Shown here: one piece after another, positions 45,899 through 64,000 of the stretch | Numbering within the stretch: the stretch's first letter is position 1 | Layout: every line of letters starts with the position of its first letter | Source of the DNA: Diploscapter coronatus | Taxonomy: Eukaryota; Nematoda; Chromadorea; Rhabditida; Rhabditidae | Direction: 5' to 3' | Assembly: GCA_964036155.1 (NCBI GenBank) | Contig: OZ038422.1 | Coordinates: forward strand, 8,641,201-8,705,200 | DNA length: 64,000 bases | Translations under genes and position numbers: made by a program | The notes under the pieces: generated by a model | What the model was told of the DNA's origin: nothing | The model's database searches: none | The model's input: only the letters and a program-made list of their open reading frames with translations

Positions 45899-48800
45899 CT
45901 AGCCTCTATTCATCAATTCAACCTGATAGTGCCTAACAGTCTTCTGCCATTCTGCTTGTGTAACTTTGTTATTGGCAGCTTTGGGCAGCATTAATCGAGC
46001 TTCGCCGTCAGTCAGCACCAAAGGCGTCTGTAAACCACTTGTGTAAGGGAAAGGGGAGATTTAGGAAATCCAATTATGAAAGGTGAAAACTGATTAGGAA
46101 GAAGGTGAAAAGCGATAGGTCAGAGATGAACAACATCGCTGATTTCACTCCGTTTACAATGGTATTCAGGATTATGCATGATGTCACATAATTAATCTCG
46201 TTTACATCTAATAAGACCTCTTCAAAGGCTGATCTTCATTTAGATATTTCATGAATTGGCGAGAAGAATAGCATAGCCTGAGAATTAATAAATATATTCA
46301 CATTTCAAATCAGAATGTTCCAACTAATTTCTTGAAAATAAGCGACAAATATCTCATACCCTCTTTCTACTGGCATGAAAGTTCGTCTCCTTCTGTGCAT
46401 AGAAGTTATGCCCGTGCAGATGATTTTGAACGGCTTTCTTTCCTCGATTCGTGAAAACTCGTCGCTGTCGGAAATTGCCCATATTCTAAGTTTAGAAATT
46501 CAATAAAATCCAAGTTTACTCAAAATTTATACCTTCTTCTTTGATCTTCTCTTCCCCTTTTTGAATTTCTTGATGATTTTTGTCGATGGCAGTGACAATG
46601 TGCTAAAAATTTCAGTATTCGAAGAATTATGAATTTCAAAATCTACTTAAGTCCCTGTTTATCAGCCTCTACAGTGGCTTTCGTGATATTCTGCAACATC
46701 CAATCGAGTGCATGCAATGTGTCGGGGGAAATTTCCTATAATTAATTCCATCAAATGCTTATTTTTCATAATGAAGTCCTACTTCTGCAGTTTCCAGTTT
46801 CGCAGATTTTGTTGTCGATTGAACTGTAGAGGTGCTAAATTTGAATTTTAGCTAATTTATTTTTAAAAAAATACAAATTACCTGGCAGGTTTAACAGTGA
46901 CCTCTCCCCAATGCAGCGTGCCCTTCCTCTTGGGTTTGATTCGGCTGATAACTTCTCCCCTAACCGATTGCACTGTTTTTAAGAAAGGCTTCTTCTTGTG
47001 GGCCTTCGCCTTTGCGATTAGTTGTTTCATTTCTTCTAGTCTAAACAACTTTCCATTTTAAAATTAGTATATTTTCCTTACGCATCAATCCTCGAAGTGG
47101 TTTTCGATACAGTGGCTGGCGTTGCCAGAGTTTGGGTTGCTCTTGTAGTCGGCAGAGTTGTAGTGAGAACAAGAGTTTTCAATTTTAGCCCTTTACGAGT
47201 AGGAAATACGATTTCAGTGGGTTCACCTGAACACAATTATTCGCCTTTTGTATTCCGTAACAGTCGTTTTCAATCTGCACACCATGCTTCTATCAACCAA
47301 TACACATTGCGTAGAAGCTGGTTATGGTTTACAAATGTGTGTGAAATACATGAAATCATATTTATTGAGAGAAGCTCAGCAGAAGTTGTCTTACCCGAAG
47401 TTCCGATATGTTCCTTGCTACTGCTGCTGCTGGTTTGTACGATGCCCAACTTCAGCAATTTCTTCGTGATGCTTTGACTTTCATCTGCATCGATTTCTGC
47501 TCCAGCTGGGAGAGGAACCGTTTGGAATTCTAGCGGATTTCTCTGTAACAAACTTCTTTTGAAACTGTTTTTGTGCAGAACTACGCAATAATTATAACAG
47601 TAGATAATTTTTTGCACGATATAATAATTATTATGTAAGAATTAAAGAGTCTAAAAATAAGAAATGTCTTTAGGATTACGATTTATCATCATTCATTTCG
47701 TATATCTTGTCAAGAAGCCTTACAACCAGTCGCGTATTTGAAGCATACGACGATCACATCGAATTAGAAGAAATTGAGAAATAATCAGAGGAATTTCGTG
47801 GATTTTATCCAATTCCCGCCAGCAAGGATATTCGATATCTCTCATGGGTGATTCACAAATCCATTCTTGCATTTTTTCCATTCAAGATGCAAGTATTGTT
47901 AATCAACTTCGAATGATTATGATAAATTAGTTCGTGAACGCGCAAAATTTAAAGATAAAAATCGAGAAATTAACTACCGTTGTTGTCGTTGTTTGGGCTG
48001 TCGTCGTCGTTGTCGTCGCTTCTGTTGTTGTTGTTTCTGTTGTTATTGCTTCTGTCGTTGTTGCTTTTGTCGTTGTTTCATTAGAAGTAGAGACGCTTTC
48101 AGTACTACTGCTTTCATTGCTCGAATTCTCATCTTCGTGGTTGCCTCTATAATACTCGTAATACTCTTCAGAAAACAGATGAAATCAACCTGATGATTCC
48201 TTTCAGAAAGGTTTCCATATTAGTGATTGCAGCTATAGCCGAAGGCTTCCAAGGTGAAATAGTAGGGAAGAATATCGCTGTTGTTGATTCATTTTCAATC
48301 GATTTTTCAGTGGAATTAAGTAACGGTGAAGTCGATAAAGTTGATGGTTGAGTTATAAAAGTCGCTTGAGTAGTTGTGCTTGACCCTTCCACACCATCAT
48401 TCTTCTTGTCAGATTTAGTCTGCTCAGTCAAATTGATCGTCTTCAGATTGAGTATTTCGTCTCTAAATAAGAAAAAATGATCAAAAGTGGTGATAAATCT
48501 TACATTCCAAGAGGTGTACTCGGCAAGATAATATTGGCTGTCGCAGCCTCATGACTTTCCGCGCTCTTCGAAGTCGAAGTACTGATTTTCGATCCAACAA
48601 AAACTGGAGCAGCCAATTGCAGTCGTCCATTTTTGGGTTTAAAAACTCTGGAGCCCATCTTTCTCCTTCGCATTTTTCGACGGATTTCCTTCTTCAATAC
48701 TGAAGTTACAGATGACATAAATGCTGCTAATTTTGGATAATAATAGTGCCTGATTTTTCAGTCTCGAAAAGACAGTTACTAAATGGCGAACTTGATGGAT

Positions 48801-50330
48801 CCTATAATTATGAATAGAGAAGGGTGAAATAGTGTGGGAAAATAAAGTCCGTCAGATAGTAGTTACTTCTTTGAAACGTCATTTAAATCAGGCATAGGTT
48901 AATTTGAGCGAGGTTAACAAATATGCTTACATGACAACGTCGCAGCCTTGACGACCTCGTCCCCATCACCACTCAACGCGCGCCGAATCTTTTCGAGTTG
49001 ATTTTGGTTCGGTGACAGTTCTGATATTGGAATGATCAATAACTTATTTATTGCGTGAATAGATTACCCGAATCAACAATAGAAGAATCTTGTTCGATAT
49101 TTGAAAGACTTTCATGCAAGTTTCCAGCTTCGATCTTCTTGGTTGGAGGTGATGGCATAAGTTGTCTCATAGCTTCGAGGCGATCTTCAGCCCAGGGATC
49201 GTTTACGTCGTAATCTAATCGAATATTATGAATCATGAATATTCATCTTATCGAGGATTGTCGAAAATCGATGAAAGTTATTTGTGGCGGATAAAATATC
49301 AGTTTTTCTTTGAGATAACAAGACGAATTGGCCTCGTTCAATTTTACTCAGATATTGTCATTATCAACATTATTTGTACTCAAAACTGAATGAAGTTTCT
49401 CAATAGTCTCTTGTAATCTAACCTCCTCCAACGACGTTCCGAAACTCAGATTTCGATCGGTCAAATGGACGAACTTCGATATCCTCGCAAGGGCGTGTTT
49501 CCTAATCAATAAATCAAGACAATTATCCTCCCATAAAGTATGCACCTGATTATGTCCTGTACATCGGAATCCTTTTATCGTGTTGCAGGCTCGAACTCGA
49601 ATTCTCACTCCATTTGCGCAGAACGACCACGCCGACCAATTAGCCCATATCGATGCATACACTGAATGAAGATCCGCTTGAATTTAAAAATATCGGCTAA
49701 GATTGACGAACTCAAACTAGCTCCAGGTGGAAGTAACGAAGGTCGTGGCGTTGCGAATCCGGAAAACTGATTGATTCGACCTGGTATTAAGGTAGCAGGA
49801 GAAGCCCATTGCGGCTCATCCGAACCATTCCGGTCGTCTCCATATGTCAAGGAAATACCTTCAGAATACGTTATTAGAAGCTGATTTTCACGATAAATCT
49901 GTTTTCGAAGTTAAATAGAAAAATGACGATTTTATGAATTCTCCGAAAATTTGCATTTGCGTCTATGTTAAAATACTGCTTGATGTTAGCGGCAATTAAA
50001 AAACAGTGACGCTCAATATTCTTGCGTCCCTTTCTAACTTTTATTCTTTTATTTCACTCGTTTGTTGTGCACGAATTCGGCTGAACTACCATACGCACAT
50101 TGTGATGATATAATAATCATAAAAGCGTCATAAGCTTTGGTAGGATCGGTTCACCGCAAATGCGTAAATCAGCGATACAAATCTTAGATGGCGATTCAAA
50201 ACTTTTGAGCGTCGCCGTAGATCGATAAATTCATTTCCTAACCTGTAACATAGAGAACGAATAGCTTTCTGATGGACGAAGAGCCGCGGTTTGGAGAATA
50301 TTTTCCGGGAATTTGCGATTTACCAGCCAT
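45899..50330 (-). CDS. Secreted thrombospondin type 1 / mucin-like protein
   Basis: Probable extracellular or matrix protein. The start at 50330 gives MAGKSQIPGKYSP; an RKLFVLYVTGISLTYG segment can serve as a signal peptide or anchor. The exon near 49860-49721 is Pro/Ser-rich. The next two exons (from 49649 and from 49500) build one TSP1 domain: WANWSAWSFC, GVRIRVRAC, CTGHNQ|ETRPCEDI, with the W-x2-W-x2-W core, six Cys and the terminal RPC. Downstream exons encode a polar linker (YDVNDPWAEDR), basic blocks (KKEIRRKMRRRKM), Ser/Thr-rich segments and a nearly pure Thr tract (47978-48080) that is a likely O-glycosylation region. The C-terminal exons are basic (KKFKKGKRRSKKK) and end RHYQVELMNRG-stop. 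Phases match wherever I tested them. The family beyond TSP1 was not recognised; it could be a nematode-specific TSP1 protein. Confidence 0.65.
47978..48080 (-). repeat. Thr-codon (ACN) low-complexity tract
   Basis: A run of acaac/gacgac trinucleotides on the minus strand encodes TTTKATTTEAITTETTTTEA-like sequence inside the TSP1 gene. Such tracts expand and contract easily and suit mucin-type O-glycosylation. Confidence 0.75.
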
Positions 50331-52539
50331 AAACCGAAGAAGAGGGAAAGTGAGAGAAAGGGAAAGGAAAGGGGTCAAATCTGAGAGGGAGGCTGCAGGC
50401 AATCACCACAAGAAGCTGATAGAGGTGATAGAAAACGAAACGTAAATGGAAGTGGAAGGAGAGAGGAGAGAGACAGAGAAAGAATGAGATAGCGATGTGA
50501 CGGAAGAGAGGGAAGAGAACGAGAGAAATGACATAACTAGAAACATCGTTAGCTATGCTTGTATGCGTATCTGTTGTGTTTTCCAGAGATTGACTGAGTT
50601 TTCTTCTAACAATGTTATGGCTTTTGCTGCTAATGGGCAGCATAATGCAAATTGCACGCTCCTGATTCGTGATACCTAACCGCCGATTCACGTTCATTCA
50701 GCTAATTCAACCATTTTGGAAGAATACTCATAGTCCTGGGAAGGGGGCAAACTCTTTTTTACCAGCTATCTACCTGAAACTCATAGGATTTTGTAGAAAT
50801 TTTCTAAATTTGTCGCCTTTAATGGACTTAAAGATTCATATCGCATAAGATGTATGCATCGTACTTGTTTGACTTCCGATTTTATGATTATGTTTTTCGC
50901 TTGTGACATTCCTGACACAGGAATGTATGCATTATTTTACATCCATTTTCGTACTCAGCTTCCTTTAGTCTTGCTAAATTTCTTTATCTGCATCATGCCC
51001 CGAAATGTGTGACTTCAAGACCTTTATTCGAATTCCCGATTTACGTCTGATTTTCATTACTTATATATGCAATTGTTTATTCATACAAAACAGACAGCAG
51101 CCAGGGCACATCACATCAGCGCCATTTGTGATGGGCGATAATTGCGAATTGCAAATAGTTAAAACAAGTCGATGCCTCCTCGAAGAAGCAGAAGCTGAAG
51201 CTGTTGTCCGGTCGACGTAATGGAGGAGTGAGGAATCGAATGGAAAAGGCATTTCCTCGGGCAAATGTCTTTTTTACTCGCATGTTTTTACTTATTGTCA
51301 AGGGACAATGAAAATGACTGTAAATCTACAACCACATCAAAGTTGTTAGGTGAATTGTGAAAAGGTTGACGATTAAAGGCATAGCTTTTGCATGTTATGC
51401 TGATTATGTGTGATTGAACAGATGACAATAGTAGCATCGTGATACATGTGGATTTTATATTACCATTTACAAAGCAATATAATTTCTTCGTTTCTATCAT
51501 TATCATAATTCTTTGAATTAGTCATGATAAAAGTGCATTTTTGCACCTAAAATCTCCTAAATATGATATAAAAGTCTTCGCTCAACAAAAAGTAAATCCG
51601 CTGTCAGAGTTTGATGTTGCGGAAATCAAGTTCTACGCGTTGAAGGACGATGCGGCGAAATAAAAAGACATTCCGTGAAGAAACGAATGAAGGAATGATT
51701 GGTGATGTGATATGTTCTTCCCTGCTGAGTGCATGCAACATGACTGCTTGACTGTTTGACTGTTTGACTGCTGGATGCTGACGGTGAGTGACCCATTTCA
51801 TTGTCTTTCCTCCCTGCCTGTCCTGTGTCATTATTTGGATTTTCCTGCTTCTTGTCTGTCTGTCTGTCTTCTGTCTTCCCCTCTATTATCTTCCTCCTCC
51901 TCCTTGCCTGCATGCAGCTGTCGCCATGACCATCTGGCTGCTACTGGCACAGTCTCAGGCCTGTACTTATGCATAAATACATAGATGCATGGCCTTTTGA
52001 CCTTATTTTACTGAATCTGAAAATCACTCCGCAAGGATGGAATGGAATGTTGATTTGTGGTTTTCTGCATCATTATAAATCAATTACAAAACAATGATCA
52101 TGCAATCTTAAAACCATAATCAAAAGGCTATTGAATAAATGAAAATTATATTTTAAAAAGAAGTTACAAAAGCGACAGTATTTAACAAAGATATAACACA
52201 CACGCACACACCGAAGTTATGCGAATTCTGCCTGACTTTTTCCTTTGCACCCAATGAGCTTCAAGCATTGTTGTACTCTCTCCTTCCCTCTCTCCTCTCA
52301 CTCGTACGCCCCGCCCCTTTTAAGCAGCTCCCATCTCTTGCTCTCTCGCTCTCCCTCTCGGGCCTAGATTAATGAGAGCCTTGGCAATTCCCAGTGTCTC
52401 TGCCTTATATCCCTAGTTGCTGCTCGACTTGGTCACACAGCCCTCAGGCCGTCGTTCTGTCTGCTTCGTCCGTATGATTCGGCTTTGAGTGTGAAGGATC
52501 AGCCTATTTCGTTACACCCAACTGCCTGCCCGACAGGCG
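50331..52539. promoter_or_regulatory. Shared upstream region of the divergent TSP1 and CELF genes
   Basis: The TSP1 gene (minus) and the CELF gene (plus) start 2.2 kb apart and point away from each other. The stretch next to the TSP1 start (50335-50530) is dense in GAGA repeats on the plus strand. The stretch before the CELF start (52275-52365) is dense in CTCT and contains gccccgccccttttaag at 52308-52324, a GC-box-like word. I see no coding exon in between; a CT-rich tract near 51800-51900 yields spurious frames. Confidence 0.4.
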
Positions 52540-61259
<8,720 letters not shown>

Positions 61260-62198
61260 ACAGGCTGTGCACAGGGCCGCTCTTTCTTACTCCATTCATT
61301 CATAGTTTACTGCATCTTTGCTTTCTTGCCCAGTATCAGGAGAAGTAATGAACTTGATCGTGTCTCCTAATATGTTATTTTAGAAAAAAATTTCATATTC
61401 AAAATCAAGTTCATTCTTTCTTTCTATTCCCTAATTTGTCAATGTCGATTATGAAAAGTATGCACATGAAAGTATTCTAACAAAACATTCCCGATGATTT
61501 GAAAATCGAAACATTAGCATTTTCAAATAGCGTAGTCGCATGAATCCCCAATATTTAGTGAATCCCTAGATTTTTGTCAATAAATTTAATATTTCTAATT
61601 TCGGCTTTTCTGTGGCAAGGTTTCTCTATATTTACACTACAATATTCGATCGTTTTTGTCATTGTGTTTGCTGATTTTCATTCATTTTATTTTGGGGGTT
61701 TGTCTAAAATTGTGTAAAATGCATAATTCTGGGCAAACTTGTGCATATCTTCAAGTATTTTTCCTGCAAATGACGATCTTGAAGATATGCAAATTTAGAC
61801 TTGTCTCGGCTTATGTCTCCACCCTCGTATTTATTATTTCATTGCTATCGTTGTATCGTATTCTTCCATTCCTTAACCAAATATGATGTAGCAGATTGAT
61901 GATCTCGTTGATTTCGTTTGCATCTCACATTTCTAGTCAAGTTAGGGTGGGCGTATTTCGTTCGTATTATTACAAATGAGAGTAATGTAAGTAAGGCGTA
62001 AATATTATTGAAAAAGTAAGAAGTATACCGTATACGTCCCCATATGGTTGAGCATTTTTCGTATGTAACTTTCCTATGGCTGATACACTCGTATCTCGTA
62101 TTTGTATACATTTTGGGCCGGAATGATTTATATTGATTGGTTTTCATTTTGATAGATTAGTATCGAGATTTCGAAGATAAGTGAAGCCTAGAAAATGC
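61260..62198. other. CELF 3' flank
   Basis: T-rich likely 3' UTR and flank of the CELF gene. An AATAAA at 61579-61584 is a candidate polyadenylation signal. A short hairpin lies at 61742-61791. No further gene is seen. Confidence 0.4.
61742..61791. repeat. 50-base hairpin with 14-bp perfect stem
   Basis: The arm tgcatatcttcaag at 61742-61755 is exactly complemented by cttgaagatatgca at 61778-61791, with a 22-base loop. It is close to the CELF 3' end and could be a terminator-proximal structure or chance. Confidence 0.55.
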
Positions 62199-62639
62199 TG
62201 CATAGTTTTGTGGGCGCTTCATTTCTGTCCTCTTTCAAGAGGGAGAAGGAAACTCGCAAGAGAAGTGCACAGATTCGAAACTCACAGATCATCATGATGA
62301 AACTTTCAGAATAGAGGTTTTCAATGATGGGGGTCACGATGAAAACGTCAAAATCGGCAAAATAGGAACCTGGAACCAGGGAATTTTAAGCCATTTTTCC
62401 ACTCGTATTTAGAGTGAGAAATGAGCAAATTTGCTATCAAAAATGCAAGCTAATTTTGCAAATCCATGAATACAAGTGAAGAATCGACGATTTCTATCAA
62501 TCTCCAAGCTCCGGGTTCCTATTTTGTCGATTTTGATGTTTTCATCGTGGTTCCCGTTATTGAAAACTTGTTTGGAAAGTTTCATCAAGATCTGTGAGTT
62601 CATAACTGTGCACTTCCCTTGTCAGCCCCAAAACCATGT
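62199..62639. mobile_element. 441-bp imperfect palindrome, MITE-like fold-back
   Basis: The left arm (62199-62370) and the right arm (62500-62639) are approximate reverse complements: shared words include gaagtgcacag, aactcacagatc, gatgaaactttc, acgatgaaaac and aaaataggaacc. The ends tgcatagttttg and caaaaccatgta also pair. The left arm has an extra segment (ctctttcaagagggag) that is itself a small hairpin. No coding capacity. Confidence 0.65.
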
Positions 62640-64000
62640 ATTGTAGCTGTCCGGTAAATTGATAGAGGAAAAGTCATGTAAAATCTGAATCCGCGCAAAA
62701 TTTGCAACAATGCAGGCGTTATTCTGTTATTAACATCAAGCTTCTCGCCCCACTCGTTGTCTGTCGACATTTCTCGGCGAATAACCGAGTAAATTGGGAG
62801 AATGGGCGGTGGCGAAGAGGTGAGAAATGAGGTAATGACAACGATTCAACTCTAATTTCATGCCATAAGGCTGCATTACTGCAAACTTTGCGCGGATTCA
62901 AATTTGTCATCATTTTTCTTCTATCAAACTGTCGGACGACTACAATAGTTTTGCTTCGAAATAGCTTCTTTTCCAAGTTTCGATACAATGATTTCGTTTC
63001 CCCGTTTATATTCACTCATCCAGCGGTCGTCTACTTAATTCGTAAATAGACATTTGTGAGTTTGTATTGCGAGAATCTTTTTGATCTAAATATTTTGTGG
63101 TTTTGAATTTGCATTGCGCAATGAGATGGAGAAAACGTTCATTTTGTTTAACAGGAAAACCTCATCTCATCTGCAATATTTATGATCTCGTTTCGTGTGT
63201 TGTTTCAATTTCAATATTTTTGATATTTTTCGTTAATATCTCATCAATGCTATTCTCTAGTCTTGACCTCTAATCTCAAGAATCTCGTTTCCTAGTCTGA
63301 TCTCCTACCAAACATGACATTCCATACATCCATTCCAAGAATTCCATCTCGATTCCCTAGCCTAATCAACACTATTTACCGTATGCTTTTCAGGAGCAAC
63401 CACAGTCAGTGCATACGTGATTCGACCACCCATCTTTCGCTAGGATATTCAATATTCTGATCAGATAAATTAATACTGTCGGTTTTTAGGAAAAAATCAT
63501 CAATACGAATTTCATATTTTCATTTATCAGTCCTAAAATCGACAGTAAATGAGATATATCTAGGCGGGGCTCAAAACTACTCAATTTTCTTTCAAAGTAG
63601 ATGCCATGCAGTTTTTTGATTTGCATTTTGTTAAATTTGCGAAATGCAATGACCTAATTTATTCTGATTTGCATACTTCTTACATTCCCGTGAAGCGGCT
63701 TTGAGTGTCCCTTTCGGTCGATGCTCGGTCGCCAGAGAAAGGCTTCCTCATGATCTCACAATGTACATAAGTTTCGTGTTTTTCACATTTATTTCAATTT
63801 TTATTTTTGTGAATTGTATTGATGATGATCAAACTTGATTTGCAATTTATCTTGGTTCAATTTCTAATTTTGATAAATTTATGTTAATGATCATTCAATA
63901 AATCAATTATTCGAAGTTTTGTGAGAAAATTCAAGAAATGTTTTGCTCAAATTTATGATATTTACGACACGATCATTCGTTTCAAGATAGACAACGGCAT
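62640..64000. other. Right-end region, no gene recognised
   Basis: A+T-rich sequence with only short, unconvincing reading frames on both strands (for example a minus-strand frame at 62719-63015). It could be intergenic, or an intron of a gene that continues beyond the window. Confidence 0.35.

Overview
The window reads as nuclear DNA of an intron-rich nematode, about two-thirds A+T. The evidence is the splice acceptors, nearly all T-T-T-(T)-C-A-G as in C. elegans, many introns of about 45-60 bases, a nematode-style 7TM receptor, and acceptor-like AG sites within 2-21 bases upstream of the first ATG in seven of eight genes, which suggests spliced-leader trans-splicing. No bacterial operon, CRISPR array or rRNA was seen, and no tRNA was recognised by eye. 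Gene models were assembled by hand from conserved peptide blocks, donor/acceptor sites and phase matching; exon edges are therefore inferred, some small exons are probably missing, and species and orthology are untested.

Layout. Left third, all on the minus strand: a RING-finger protein resembling BARD1, cut by the window edge (1-2334); a serpentine 7TM receptor (2810-5464); an F-box protein with two tandem Kelch-repeat blocks made by an internal exon-block duplication (6746-9140); and a long multi-exon protein with an IBR-type zinc module (10911-16914). Three of these four are candidate ubiquitin-ligase components. Next is a repeat-rich zone (9.7-10.8 kb and 17.2-19.1 kb) with three copies of one dispersed element and a strong palindrome. 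On the plus strand follows a seven-exon histone H1 gene (19490-21508). A pyrimidine-rich stretch of about 16 kb (21.8-37.9 kb) has no recognisable gene and may be an upstream regulatory region or large first intron of the next gene.

Right half: a furin/kexin-type proprotein convertase (37881-43347, plus) with a complete catalytic domain and P domain but no Cys-rich tail. Converging on it is a secreted thrombospondin type 1 / threonine-rich mucin-like gene (45899-50330, minus). That gene is divergent from a CELF/Bruno-family RNA-binding protein with three RRMs (52540-61259, plus; C. elegans etr-1-like), and the two share a 2.2-kb upstream region with GAGA/CT tracts and a GC box. The remainder (61.3-64 kb) holds a large imperfect inverted repeat and no gene I can support.

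No functional link between these genes is required by the layout. The convertase and the TSP1 protein both belong to the secretory pathway, and the H1 and CELF genes are housekeeping or regulatory. The most unusual items are the F-box/double-Kelch architecture, the convertase with a short hydrophobic C-terminus, and the large gene-free pyrimidine-rich tract.
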